A stretch of DNA of 64,000 bases from Microstegium vimineum (taxonomy: Eukaryota > Streptophyta > Magnoliopsida > Poales > Poaceae): positions 407,773 through 471,772 of the forward strand of contig CM039141.1 in NCBI GenBank assembly GCA_022036555.1, in the 5' to 3' direction. The position numbers and the translations under genes were made by a program. Numbering within the stretch: the first letter of the stretch is position 1; each line of letters begins with the position of its first letter. The notes under the pieces are model-generated. The model ran no database searches. It had not been told where the DNA came from and saw nothing but the letters and a program-made list of their open reading frames with translations. Shown here piece after piece: positions 50,265 through 61,466 of the stretch.

Positions 50265-50612
50265 GGGTCTGTTTGGAACAAAAGAATACCAAACGAAGGA
50301 ATAGAAAAAAAAAACGCAGGAATAAGACTGAGTGAACAGTGATAAACTATAGGGTTTCAAAACACAGGAATAAATAATTTGAACTATTTGGGATGGAGGA
50401 ACAAAACAACATGAATCTTGGACTTTGTGAAGAAATTGAAACCAAGAGCTAGAAGTGGATTCTTTTTTTACTTCAAAACATACAAGCGCAGGAACCTTTC
50501 CTTTGGAAAGGAATTGGTAAATCCTCCATTTCAAACACTTCATAGTATTTAATACTGTAGGAATCTGATTCCTTTAGAATTCCTTTGAAAATCCTCTAAA
50601 CCAAACAGGCCC
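50265..50612. mobile_element. Tourist-like MITE A, 348 bp
   Basis: The termini gggtctgtttgg and ccaaacaggccc are inverted with one mismatch. The flanks are taa at 50262-50264 and 50613-50615. The interior is AT-rich with gcaggaacctttcctttgg-type text. The right taa also serves as the left target site of the next element. Confidence 0.8.
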
Positions 50613-50615
50613 TAA

Positions 50616-51244
50616 GAGCATCTCCAACAACTCCTCAAATCCACTTGGTATTCTTATTTTTTTTTTAGAAAAAACACGAATACACCTCTCCAACAATTCC
50701 TTAAATCTACTTGGTATATTTACCAACTTGGTAAACATCGCCCCGGACTTGATAAATCTCCGCACTCGATAGCAACTTGGTAAACATCGCCCCGGACTTG
50801 TATCGCCCCGGACGCGTGAATAAAAAAAAGCCACAGCGCCGGCCGTCCCCGATCCGTCTGCGATCTCCACTCCACTCCAATCATATGAGACATACGGAGT
50901 ACATACTGAACCAAATAATACAAGGGAAACTGCAGGCCCCGTTCGGTGAAGTACCGGCCGGAGTAGCGTCGCGGCCTCGAACGGCGGCGGCGGCCACGCA
51001 TGCGAGATCGGTACTCGATTCGTCGCGCAGGAAGGAGGAGCGTTGTCGCACAAGTAAGTGAAAAGTCGAGTGCGTGGAAGGCCCAATACCGGTTTGGAGA
51101 AAGGTGAACCTATTTTTTCAATTTTACCAAATGAGAATACCAACTTGTTGGAGACACATTTTTTTTCCACTTGCCAAATAAAATAGTAACTTGCTATAAC
51201 TCAAAATATAGCAAGCCAATTTTAAGGAGTTGTTGGAGATGCTC
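50616..51244. mobile_element. Tourist/Harbinger-like MITE B, 629 bp
   Basis: Perfect 20-bp inverted termini, gagcatctccaacaactcct on the left and its exact complement on the right, are flanked by taa (50613-50615 and 51245-51247). The interior contains repeated 'aacttggtaaacatcgcccc' and 'ctccaacaattcct' units and a GC-rich centre. The open frames inside are not convincing genes. Confidence 0.85.
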
Positions 51245-52021
51245 TAAGGCTCTGGTCGGTTGGTGTCTGGTACAAAAGTCGGTTGATTAAATAATGTTAT
51301 GTGAGAGAGAATAAACTGAAACAAACTAAAAATAGTTCAAACGAACACACATCAAATGAGCCCTTAAATCTTAATTGGTCTATTTAAAGAGAGATTATAC
51401 AGATTTTTTTTTTTAAAAAATGCAAATCAGAATCTTCCTCGTCCCTTTCAACCGGAAGCCGCTTGAGTAAGCGATTAACCGAACGAAACCTTTTCAGCTT
51501 TGCGGTCCCAAACAAAGAAAGAAAGAAACAGAAAAAATCTGGAGCAGAAAACCCCAAATGCCTTCTTTTTGTGAATTAATGAGCTCCCTCCAGTGGGCCA
51601 CCACGGCATCAGTCGTACTATACCTCTCACAACTTCACTTGTGCTGAGCTGCTGTTCATCTCCCTCGCTTCGTCTCTCAAAAGAAAAGATAAATAAAAAT
51701 GCAGCAAAGCCTGGAGCATCGGCCTTGCAAAAAGGCAGGCACTCGCACTCATCGCTCCCTCCCTCTTCTGGTTTCGATACTCCTCCATTTCACTTCACGT
51801 CTTCACCCTTCACCTTCACCTTCCTGCCTGTGGTTGTGTTTGCCTTGGCTCTCCTCTCTCCCAGTCTCCTTCCTCCTCTGCTTCCTCCCCTTCCTCTTCA
51901 CTCCCCTTCCCTTTTTGGACCCTCCTCACCCTGTTGCTGCTGCTGCTGTGGCAATCCCCCCTAAAATTAAGGCTCCCATCTGCCCCTCTTCTTTGATTGA
52001 TCCATCGATCTGATCTGGTCC

Positions 52022-52060
52022 CTGCTCTCCTCTCCTCTCCTCTCCTCTCCTCTCCTCACT
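52022..52060 (+). repeat. (TCTCC)n pyrimidine repeat in bZIP leader
   Basis: Seven or so tctcc units form the core of a long pyrimidine-rich stretch (51840-52090) upstream of the bZIP coding sequence, probably in its 5' UTR. A likely leader-intron acceptor (tttctttgcag) ends at 52313, 22 bp before the ATG. Confidence 0.75.
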
Positions 52061-52334
52061 CCTCCCTCCTCCCCCTTGCTTGTTTGCTTGCTTGCTTGCT
52101 CAGGTAAAAAAAAAAAAAGGAGCAGGAGCTGCTGCGCAACCCACCTCTCCTTGTTCGCAAGATTCTCCCTTTCTCGTCATACATATACCCCAAAGGTTTT
52201 TGTTTCCACTGTCGCCGCTCCGGTCGAGCAAAGCACCTGCTGTTCTTGCCATTTCCGATCTCTTCTCTACCCACTGCCTGCGCCGCCGCCGCTGCGCATT
52301 GATTTCTTTGCAGGTGAGGTGATCGCACGCGTGG

Positions 52335-54134
52335 ATGGGAGTTCAGACAATGTCGTCCCACTCCCACGGCGACGACGGCCGCCGCGGCCTCCCACGGCAG
52401 GGCTCCGTCTACGGCCTCACGCTCACCGAGGTGGAGACGCAGCTGGGCGAGCCGCTGCAGACCATGAACCTGGACGACCTCCTGCGCACCGTGCTCCCGG
52501 CCGCACCCCCGGCCCGGGCGGCCAAGAAGACGGTGGATGAGGTGTGGCGCGACATCCAGAGCGCCGGCGCCGGCGGCGCCCGCCAGCCCTCCATGGGCGA
52601 GATGACGCTCGAGGACTTCCTCTCCCGCGCCGGCGTCGCCGTCGACGTCGCGCCGCATTGGATGCACCAATACCCGCAGCAGCAGCAGCAGCAGTACGCG
52701 CTGCCGCGGCCCTTGCCGCTCGGCGCCGCCGCCCCCGGCTCGGCTCTGGACGCCGCGTACCGCGACCGCCCGGTGGGGGTTTTCCTCTCGCACTCGCAGG
52801 TGGCCGGACGGAAGCGTGGCGCCGCGGCGGCCGTTGCCGGGGACGGCGTCGTGGAGAGGACGGTGGAGCGCCGGCAGAAGCGCATGATCAAGAACCGCGA
52901 GTCCGCGGCGAGGTCCCGGGCCAGGAAGCAGGTCCCTCCGTGGTTGCACTTCCACTTCCAATAGAATACAATACAATGTTTTGGAGTCCAGTCTTGTCTA
53001 GTCCCTACACAAGATTGTTTTTAAGCTCCATCTCCATGGATTTCCTTCTCTAAGCTGCCCAAGTGTCGTCTCTCCTCGTCTGCAGGCGTACACCAACGAG
53101 CTGGAGAACAAGATCGCCCGGCTGGAGGAGGAGAACGAGCGTCTCAGGAAGCTCAAGGTAATGTCCCCATTCTCTCAAAGTGAAGTGGTCCCTGACTGAC
53201 TTCATGTTTTCAATTCAGTTCTTTTGAGCTTCAGCAGAGCTCTTTCTTGGTGGAATCAAGCCTACAAAAACTCTGTCTCCCTCTCTTTGGTGGATTCAGG
53301 TCCTACAAAAACTCTGTCTCCCTCTCTCTGAAACTGAAAGTGAGTCATTTTCTAGTCTAGACAAAAGTGGTATGGACATACTGCACCTGGTTTCAGTGTT
53401 TGTTTACACAAGACAATGATGTAGGCTTAAACTTGCTATGGATGCTTAGTGGAGTGGAGATGGATAGAAATAGAGCATAGCAATTATAGATATTGCCTCA
53501 CCGATTTGGCCAAACGACGTCTCTAGTTCCCTAAGCCTAGAAAGATGAGTTAGTACCAGCTGTGGACCATTTTGGCTCCCCTTTATAATAGATTTATATT
53601 TATATAAACGGGGATTGTGGACGATCACTTAGTCCTATATTCTAGCATCTTGTTGCAAATCATTTATGCATTTCAAGTGTACGGACCTCCCTAATGCGCT
53701 CTTATAGGGCAGGCAATGGCTCTTATAGTTGCGGCTGTTTTTTGTTTTTGGTTTTTTTAAGGAAAAAAAAAAGGTTTAAGCTGCCATAACATTCCAAATC
53801 TCATCCTGATGAGACAAAAGGAAAGAATGGAGCCCAATGAAGAGCATGTGCATTCCTTAGATAGCTCCATCCATCCACAGTTCCATTCCAAGAGTTTGCC
53901 ACCTACTACATACTTCTAATGCTGTGACATGGAGTTCCATCCTGTCCGTCAGTTCCATTCCAGCCTCCTCTGGGGATACTGGCAGCTAACATAACAATGT
54001 GCTTGGTGCAGATGCTGGAACCACTGGAGCCGCCACCGGAGCAGCACGAGCGGCTGCCATTGCCGCAACCGGAGAGGATGCAGAAGCAGCAGCAGCACCA
54101 CCACCTCCGGCGGACGAATTCCGCCAGATTCTGA
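52335..54134 (+). CDS. Group A bZIP transcription factor (ABI5/AREB3-like)
   Basis: Three exons, 52335-52931, 53086-53157 and 54012-54134, giving 263 residues. Group A bZIPs bind ABRE (ACGTG) elements and mediate abscisic-acid responses in seed and stress. The conserved phospho-domains are present: RQGSVYGLTLTEV (21-33) with MNLDDLLRTV, KKTVDEVWRDIQ (64-75) and GEMTLEDFL (88-96). A poly-Gln run lies near 114-120. The basic region has N187...R195 in KNRESAARSR, followed by a leucine zipper carried over the exon 1/2 junction (AYTNELENKIARLEEENERL). The C terminus LRRTNSARF is the AREB-type terminal motif. The second in-frame ATG at 52350 (MSSHSHG) is an equally plausible start. Compared with Arabidopsis AREB3 the zipper tail is short. 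Confidence 0.92.
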
Positions 54135-54535
54135 TGACTATACCATGGGGTCGGGCGGGCGGCCATATATGTTGATAGTTTCTAGTCTAATCTAATTAAC
54201 GGGGTTCGCGGTCTGTACTTGGATTGCTTTGAAATGTGAATGAACAAACCATGCTCTGCTCTGCTCTGTGTTGCTGGCTGCACTGAAAGCTATTCCTATG
54301 CATTCGTGATGCCCGTGCTAACCGAAGGTTGGATGGAGATTTTACTCCTCATCTGGGTTGCTTTGCAGTTTGCAGCAGCAACAACCAGCGAACCCTGTCT
54401 GTGATCCATGCAGAACAGTAACTGAGAATCGCCAAAGGTAGGTGGCTGATTGTTCTTTCTTTCTCCCGTATGGTCTGGTCAATATTGTTATCAGAAGCTC
54501 AAATCCCCAATGGTCAATCAATACATATAACAAGC
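54135..54535. other. bZIP 3' flank
   Basis: Probable 3' UTR of the bZIP gene and flanking sequence. No other feature was seen. Confidence 0.5.
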
Positions 54536-54613
54536 CTAAGTGGATGGTGACCTACGTTGTCTGGACTTATGGAAAGAGCGTTGTACAAGAGCCTTCCACG
54601 ATGAAATATATCC
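54536..54613 (+). mobile_element. Reverse-transcriptase-like fragment (LINE 3' end?), copy 1
   Basis: Reads gtggatggtgacctacgttg, then gacttatggaaagagcgttg, translating in one frame as DLWKERCTRAFHDE. The W-K-E-R-x-x-R-x-F pattern is typical of the zinc-knuckle end of plant LINE ORF2 proteins (inference). A direct-repeat copy lies at 55869-55962, on the other side of a gene fragment. Confidence 0.45.
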
Positions 54614-55338
54614 ACAATATGTTATTTTATATGCTACCTCACATTATCTCAACTTTATAAGTTATAACTGGTTCCAGAAACAATCAAAAGAATATCTAAC
54701 TGAAAACTTGCATAATAGACCTAATATCTACTCGGGCAAATTTATCCTAGATTATAGGCAAGATGAAAAAACTTGAAAAATAATGACTAGCTAAAGATAA
54801 ATAAGCAGCAAATAACTTGATTCAAACACTGAAATGAATTTCAAAAAAATTTATAGATCAAGGAGATGGGAGTGACATCTGTTGTCGGTAACCAAGTCAC
54901 TCAGCAAAAAGACCTACCTACTTATAAGTATTTTGAGACAGACTGCAACTTGACCACTACAATTGGCTAACACCAGACAGGTTAAGAGTAATTCAGGGAA
55001 ATCATTATCAAAATCCTACTTTGTTCAGAGAAAAACAATGAACTGCAGGTTTGAATAAAGATGTGAAATATGCAATGAACTCATGATACCTGAAGCTCCA
55101 ACTGCTTAGCTTTGTGGGTTATGCAAGAAAGTTCATCCTGAACTCTCTTGATCTCGTTTCTCATAACATCTTGGATGCGAAGTGAAGATGCCAGATCAGA
55201 TTGCAATTGTTCAATGTCAAGTTCCTTTGACAAGACTGCCTCCTTCAGTACTCTGTTCAGCATAGTCTCTTCTTTCAGCTTGAGTTCAAAATCATCCTAC
55301 ATAAGAACGGAAGTTATTTGGTGATGATAAATATATGC
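54614..55338. repeat. Duplicated segment, left copy
   Basis: This 725-bp segment is almost identical to 63271-64000 (offset about 8.66 kb), including intron, exon and both splice sites. Visible differences are a 7-8-bp insertion in the right copy (ttattgggga near 63710) and scattered single bases, one of which changes Lys to Gln in the exon. The right copy runs to the window edge, so the full length is unknown. Confidence 0.95.
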
Positions 55339-55868
55339 TCAAGGACGCAAACTTCTTGAAACATTTCTTTTCATAGTAGTCAAGTCACTATTAATTCAAC
55401 TATATTCACAGAGCATCAGATGTAAACTCTTACTGTAGAACTTTCATGAAAGCACATTCCAAAGAACATGTAACTATCCAAAAACATACTTCTAGAAAAT
55501 CTTTACTGTGAAAGTTTTTTTTTTAACTGGACTACCACATGGCAAAGTAAACCTCAAATGACAAAGGTTGTTTTGTACCAGAAGTAACTCACCGTTTGAT
55601 CTTTGGAAGGACTACCTTCAGCTGCAATTTCACCAGATTTTTCTTTAGTATTTTGCTTTTCACTCAGTATAGAATTGATTGCCTTCAAACTTCGCTTCAG
55701 ACCTTCGATTCCTCCTTTGATGCTCTGGTACTCAAAAGTGTAATCACTGAATGTTAATGCATCATTACCACTCAAATATTCATTTCCATGTCTCGTGTTT
55801 CATCAGATCTAGCAATTTAGCGCAAAGTTGGCTAATCTTATCAAGCAGTGACAAGCCTTGCATTTGCA
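55090..55868 (-). pseudogene. Truncated copy of coiled-coil protein gene
   Basis: Two exons of the gene at 62542-64000+ survive. The exon 55296-55090 (69 codons, DDFELKLKEETMLNRV onward) is nearly identical to 63959-63753. A further upstream exon ends at 55593 and is open back to about 55868 (SLLDKISQLCAKLLDLMK, later FEYQSIKGGIEGLKRSL). That exon is broken by a one-base frameshift near 55783-55787 (tggaaatgaa), after which the reading continues in another frame. The C-terminal exon present in the right copy is missing, and the left and right limits are the reverse-transcriptase-like direct repeats. Heptad-like charged sequence suggests a coiled coil. Introns are retained, so this came from DNA-level duplication, not a processed mRNA. 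Confidence 0.7.
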
Positions 55869-55962
55869 GCATAAGTGGATGGTGACCTACGTTGCCTGGA
55901 ACTTATGGAAAGACGGAAGAGCGATGTACAAGAGCCTTCGACAATGAACTATATACACAATA
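55869..55962 (+). mobile_element. Reverse-transcriptase-like fragment, copy 2
   Basis: A direct repeat of 54536-54613 (ataagtggatggtgacctac, then aacttatggaaagacggaag), reading NLWKDGRAMYKSLRQ in one frame. Together the two copies bracket the coiled-coil pseudogene fragment. Confidence 0.45.
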
Positions 55963-56341
55963 GAAACCCAGAGAACTGTAAGGCGCCGAAGAATAAAAGA
56001 GAGGGGTTCTTAAGAACAAGATAAAATATAGAGTGCAGGTGCACAATGGGCACAAGTACAGACTTGTACAGAATGCCACGGTGCCACCAGTGTTCTGGAT
56101 AGAATAATAATTCACTGACTTTACAAAAGCATAAGGCCATGGACCGACGGCACTGCAACAACATTACATGACACTAGTAGGCTGCAGCTATAGCGTGTCG
56201 CCCTACATCCTTGCAAGACTATATACATGCCACCCTCCAAGCAAGATGTCGATGATGAACGGGCGCATTGGCAGCATACAAAATACTACTAAGACAACAT
56301 CTGTTCCATTCATTAGCAAAATACTCGAGCAGCAACCCTGC

Positions 56342-57800
56342 TCAACCCCTGATCCTTGTGGCATAGATTTGGTACCTTCTGCTGCCCCAGATATCGTTTT
56401 CATCCAGATAGTATGATTTCAAGCAACACCATATCCAAGGTGGATTCCTGGTCAAAGGGGCAGCTTCCTCGATGTCTTCTGTTTCTGGGATGCCCAGTAG
56501 CTTCTTCATCTTCTTTATTATCGATTCTGGTGTCATAATACCACCTAAGAATTTGACCTGCCAAGGATTTAGATGAAGACATGATCACCTAATTCAGCAA
56601 AGCTTTTAAGCATCCATTACTTTTTAACCACCAACACTAATATTTTTTTTCACTAGTGGACACCTGGGATGTCTGTATGCAAGAAAATCAAGCATAAGGG
56701 TTATTTAGTAACATATTACCACACCATCCTTGGGGACATAGGCGTGAATTCTCGCTGTAGGATCCTCAAGGGTCAACCGAATACAATAGTTACCAGTCGA
56801 AAGCAAAGGGAGTTCACTAGCTTGACAGGGATATGCTCCCACAACACGGACCTAGGTTTTCAATTTGTGCGTCACCTAGCACAAAAGAAAAAGGAGATAT
56901 TCAAGCTGGTTAGCTTTAGAGTCAGAGTCCAGAACACTCACGGTTCTATGTTCCTAACTATAGGGAAGCAAAATAAATAATTTTCTCAAGAAAAGGGAGA
57001 GTAAAATCAATTGTAACAACTGAAAGTAAACATGCTCGCATGTTCTCAGGGGTGTTGGATAATATTAGACCAAATCGAAAACATAACAAAAACTAATAAA
57101 TAAGTGGAGAAAAATGGGAAAAGTAATACCTAATGGTGAGTTAAAGACTCCATTAACGTTGAGTAACCTGCGTTCTTATGAATTACATCTGAAAGAATTG
57201 ATAACAAATTGTCATGGGGCAAGCCTTTGTGGGCAACAGATGGCAGCAAAAACGCATTACAACTTTATGCAGCGCTTCATCAATACACTACATGTAAACA
57301 AGCACTTTGACATGATCATCATGTGCTTCATTTAGATCTCTAAATATACATACCACATGAGATTCAGGTTTGTTTTTATACACAACAACATTCATATGCA
57401 AATAGAACGGTGGAATGCTATAGTATACACTTATTCAGGTAATAATGAAGATAAAGCTTGATGAACAAACTTAAATATTGCTATTTTAATCAATTAAATG
57501 CTAAATCAGAAGCTAAATTCGTGATCTGAATGATGAAACAGAATATGTTCATCAGTGATTCAGAGGAGCAATGCAAACTATCAGACTATGCTCTATACCA
57601 GCAACATTAGAGGGGAAGCTTGCCATCGGCTGGCGGCGAACTTGGTCGTCTTTGCGGCTGTCATAGATCCTGGAGATGTTCATGTAATCAGTGCTCATTC
57701 GTCTCGCACGCACTACCTGTGGAGGCTGTGCTCGTCATCCCGCAACCCTTTGCGCTCTCGCTGTTGTCACAACACATCACACGCAGTTCGTACCAAATGG
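56342..57800 (-). pseudogene. POT1: POT1 (telomere end-binding protein) remnant, C-terminal half
   Basis: Four minus-strand blocks match the C-terminal half of plant POT1, the single-strand telomere-binding OB-fold protein. Block 1 is about 57800-57599 (RIYDSRKDDQVRRQPMAS), with further decay upstream. Block 2 is 57188-57130 (AGYSTLMESLTH). Block 3 is 56875-56720 (VTHKLKT, then VVGAYPCQASEL and NYCIRLTLEDPTARIHAYV). Block 4 is 56557-56342 (KFLGGIMTPESIIKKMKKLL, ending YQIYATRIRG and a stop). The borders are GT-AG and the phases join. Two in-frame TAG codons break it: the last codon of block 2 (57130-57132, family expectation Glu) and one inside block 3 (56852-56854). The N-terminal OB fold is absent. 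Splicing at an alternative AG (56852) could skip the second stop but not the first. I therefore call a pseudogene. Confidence 0.75.
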
Positions 57801-58868
57801 AAGAGGGAGGAATGAGGAAGACAAGGGCAATTTTGTTCAAAAATTCAGATAAATGATGAGTGAAGGGGTAAGCAGTGGTATATTTATTTTGAAAACTCGT
57901 GAAATTACAATTGTATGTTTCTAATATGATATGACGAGTAATAATAGTATTTTTCTAAACTCATAAAATTGTAATGGCACCATGCATTTTAATTAACCCA
58001 ATAATAAAACGCCGCCGGCAGTCGATTACTTCCAACCCAATGCAAGAAGAAAACCGGCGGGTCCGGTCCGGTCCGACCGTCGACGTGACAGCTACAGCTC
58101 TGAGATCGATCACCCCGTTTGCTTGGTTTATCGGCCGGTTTATCAACCACCGAAACAGTGTTTTTGTCTCAAAAAAAATAGCCAAAAACACATCAGTCGG
58201 TTTATCAACCACCGAAAAACAGCGAAACGAACACAGGGGTGGATCCACAGCAGGTCGGGGAAGGGAGGCGATCGATCGAGGACAGAGCCTTGCTGGAAAT
58301 GCATGGCCTCCCTCGACACGTGCACGTCGGAGCGGAGCGGAGCAGAGCAGACGACCCCGCCGGCCGGCCGGCCCCAAGACGTAATAGTACGTGTCGTCGT
58401 CTCGCCGTCGCCGCAGCATGCAATGCACCCCGGCGATCGATCTCACGTCACCACCTGCACTGCACCCATTTCTTCCATCGCCATGCTGCTGCAGCATCAT
58501 CCACACATGTATACTCCGTACACAGATCCAGTCCGTACTATATACCAACATACAGTACATAGGAGTTTCCCATACATAGGAGGAGAGTACGTACAAAAAT
58601 GCATGCATGCGCGATGCGTGCTAACATTGTACATACTCACAACTTGTACAACGTACGAGTACACATCGATCGGCCAAAAGGAAAGAAAAACGACACACCA
58701 AAAAAAAAAAACACAAGCAAGGTTCGTCTCGATCTGCATCCTACCTACCTAGTATCCTAGCTAGTAATGCACAACAACAACAACAATAACTAACAACAAC
58801 ATAAATCAAGTTTGCTTCTCTATCACGCCACGCATGCACGTACCATCAACAACAACTTGCGAGATCGA
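57801..58868. other. Intergenic between POT1 remnant and RING gene
   Basis: Holds a MITE of the cctgttcg family (58113-58238) and unremarkable sequence that may include the 3' UTR of the RING gene. No gene was seen. Confidence 0.5.
58113..58238. mobile_element. MITE of the 'gcttggtttatc' family
   Basis: The left end ccccgtttgcttggtttatc and the right end aacgaacacaggg are inverted. The interior has ccgaaacagtgtttttgtctc, the hallmark of the family at 33295-33410, and the phrase ggtttatcaaccaccgaaa occurs twice in direct order. Confidence 0.55.
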
Positions 58869-59455
58869 TCACGACGGCCAGAGCCAGCTGCTGCGGCTGT
58901 GCACGCACGCCATGAACAGCATCATGTCCGACTCCGACTCCGAGTCCTCCACCGCCGCCGCCTCCCCCTCCTCCTCGTCGTCGTCGTACCCCGCCGCCAC
59001 CTCCCACGGCGGCGGCGATGACAGGAGCCGCCCGCGGCAGAGCGGGCATGTCGCCGCCACCGGCCGCGCTCTGATCCAGCGGTCCAGGCAGGAGCGGTGG
59101 AAGAGGTGCCGGCACTGGAGCTCCCTCACCTCCGATCCCTCCTGGATGCCGCTCAGGCAGAACACGCACTCCTCCTCCTCCTGCTTTTCCTCCTCGCCCA
59201 ATAAGACGGGGCGCCGCCGGGTCGTCGTCCTCCGGAATAAAGCGCAACCGGCAGCTCGCCGCCCTTGATGTTGTCCTCCACCACCAGCAGCAGGTACCGA
59301 AACGACGAAGGCCCGCCGGACGGGAGGCAGAGGCACGCCAACTGCGCGCTCAGCTTGCGCGCCATCACGCGGCACAACCACCGCGCCGCCATCACCACCA
59401 CGACGGACAACGGTGGGACCAGCACCAGGCTTGCTCGCAGCAGGCTCGCCATCAT
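58869..59455 (-). CDS. RING-H2 finger protein, probable E3 ligase (frame break)
   Basis: The C-terminal part carries a full RING-H2 finger: C-x2-C-x14-C-x-H-x2-H-x2-C-x13-C-x2-C, starting ECVFCLSGIQEGSEV and ending ATCPLCRG. An acidic tail and SSWLWPS follow. The N-terminal part, in another frame, starts at the ATG at 59455 with a hydrophobic segment (SLLRASLVLVPPLSVVVVM) and the conserved SSFRYLLLVVEDNIKGGELP. This layout, a membrane-proximal N terminus plus RING-H2, is that of small plant E3 ligases such as BRH1-like proteins. The 587-bp span is not a multiple of three. Either one base is lost between the two parts (about 59150-59240) or a 68-base GT-AG intron (donor ccg|gttgcg, acceptor aaagcag|gag) joins them in frame as a 172-residue protein. 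Such genes are usually intronless, so a frameshift seems likelier. Confidence 0.75.
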
Positions 59456-61466
59456 CTCCGATCCTTCTCTCTCTCGACTCCCGGTGCCGCGCCGGTGGAC
59501 GAGATCGACTATGGAACGAAGCAATAAGCAAGGGCCACCCGGCACCCGCACCCACCTAGCTACTAGCTAGCAAGTAGCAACACAGGTGTACTACACGGAG
59601 TAGTACTAGCTTGCTGCTTCGTTGTAGCGGCTCCTAGCTACTCGTTCCGTCCAAAATAAATTTCAAATATATATATATATATATTCTTCAAATTAATATT
59701 TTGATTGAGATAAATATGATACAGTCAAATAATACTGTATAAAATTCTTTGACTTCTAAAAACTACTTTATTTGTCATACATTATAAGACATTTTACTTT
59801 TCAAGATATATAGATTTTTTAAACGTGCTTAGATATAGACACTATATATATATAGATGCTTAATAAAAATAATATATTTAAAAATAATCTGGAATGGGGG
59901 AGTAAGCCTTTTTAATAAATATATAACTTATTGATATTTTTATTCATGCATGTGTTCCCAATGCAAATTAATAGAGGGTACGGTGTAATTTTCAATAATG
60001 TGACCATTTTTTCTACAGATCATCGAAATCTTTGAATTCGTTACGTCTTCCTGCTCTCGGTCAGAGGCAGAGAATTAAAGCTGAAAGCAAAGTCGCTTAG
60101 CTAAAATCCAAGCGTCTGCAGTGCAGGACATGCATGCGGTAGTTTGCAAATTCAAATGCCTTTTTTTTTTCTTTTCCTGATGTGTTGTGCGTAATCCATC
60201 GATCAGGCCGTAGCTAGCGGAAAACAAATAAAGCTGAAATAAATACTCTATAAAATACAGTACTACTGTAGTTTCAGCGCTACTGTATGCCCTTAAATAA
60301 ATTCCAGCGCTGTGCACACACTGCCGACAATATTGTCACCGATACTCCTATTGATGTTTTTGTTTATAAAATTCGTATACAAGTCCCGCACCGCACGGGA
60401 CATTTGTTTTTGTTTTTGTTTTTTTTTTCCGAAGTATATTAATAACTGAGAAAACACTCCTCACCATCATGTTGGCAGAGATACTTGACGTTTTAAATAA
60501 AAAAAAAACATGTCTGGATTTACGACACTCTGGCGTGACCTTCATATATCAATCACTATACGGTACACTTGGTTGACCTATTTAAGGGGGTCGTATATCG
60601 AGAAAAGTATCATCTTCTAATTTCCTTATTCAGGCTATCATTGTCGGTCAACAAAGATAAATAGACTCTGGAACTGGAAAACTCCCTATATTCCTCTTCT
60701 TCTTTTTTCCCCTTGGATTATCACTTGCACTGGAGTTGGTGATTCATCACTATTCGGTTTTTCCACGTACATGAAAGGTACAATCCACCAGCTAAAAATT
60801 GAAAACCAAGGCAACAAAATTCATTTCACTGTACTTAATGATTGGATCAAAACTCATGAATGTAATGACAACTTTTTTAAAAAAAATAAAATCCAACGGT
60901 ACAAGCACACTGTAAGCGTAGATATATTCTGGGTCTGGGTGATCCCCATCCTTCCACTTCCACATCACAAGAAATGAATAGATCGACGTATGATAAATTT
61001 TGACCCGCCGGCCATGGGTCTATATATCCCAATTATACAGATTATTTATATTAATTAAATAATTTATTTATTATATATAAATGCACATCAGGATAGCGGT
61101 GGATGCAGACGCCACGGCTGAATTGCATGTGTCTGCCCCCTGTCCCTGATGTGCTCAGTTTGACCTTGGGATGGGATGCGATGCATCAGCATCGATCACA
61201 ATGGATGGCTAGCTTCGCCTTCACTGTCTCCACTACTATACTATATTACTCCGTATTACTTCCAGGATAAAGACATGATTCATGACAGTAGACATGCATA
61301 ATTGCAGGAAAACTCCACGCGGTTAATTATGCTCACTGGTTGAATGCTTTTCAGAGAAAACAAGGTGCTGACACAGTTATCCCTAGCACTGTTTATTTGC
61401 AACTGACTGACCCAGTAACTAACTGAAGAAGAAGAAAACTCAACAGGGTTGCAAGTTGGCACTGCT
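59456..61466. other. Gene-free intergenic region
   Basis: RING gene leader and promoter (to about 59640), a Stowaway-like MITE (59641-59902), then AT-rich sequence with no recognisable gene. Short open frames near 60771-60977 lack family features. Confidence 0.5.
59641..59902. mobile_element. Stowaway-like MITE, 262 bp
   Basis: The termini ctcgttccgtcc and ggaatgggggag are diverged inverted repeats with TA on both sides (59639-59640 and 59903-59904). AT-rich interior. Confidence 0.75.

Larger units (their letters stand above)
42643..51590. other. Large gene-free region, MITE-rich
   Basis: Nearly 9 kb without a supportable gene between the divergent POP1 and bZIP genes. It holds a long foldback (about 43095-43650), a degenerate Stowaway-like stretch (about 44300-44480), a 48-bp tandem duplication (44968-45060), a MITE-like block (45091-45481), a diverged tandem duplication (48800-50120) and two Tourist-like MITEs (50265-51244). 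The open frames near 45.5-45.9 and 48.5-48.9 kb have no family features. Confidence 0.55.

Noticed and set aside
50574..51170. 198-codon minus-strand open frame
   Set aside because: It lies entirely within a Tourist-like MITE with perfect 20-bp ends and has no similarity to any protein family.
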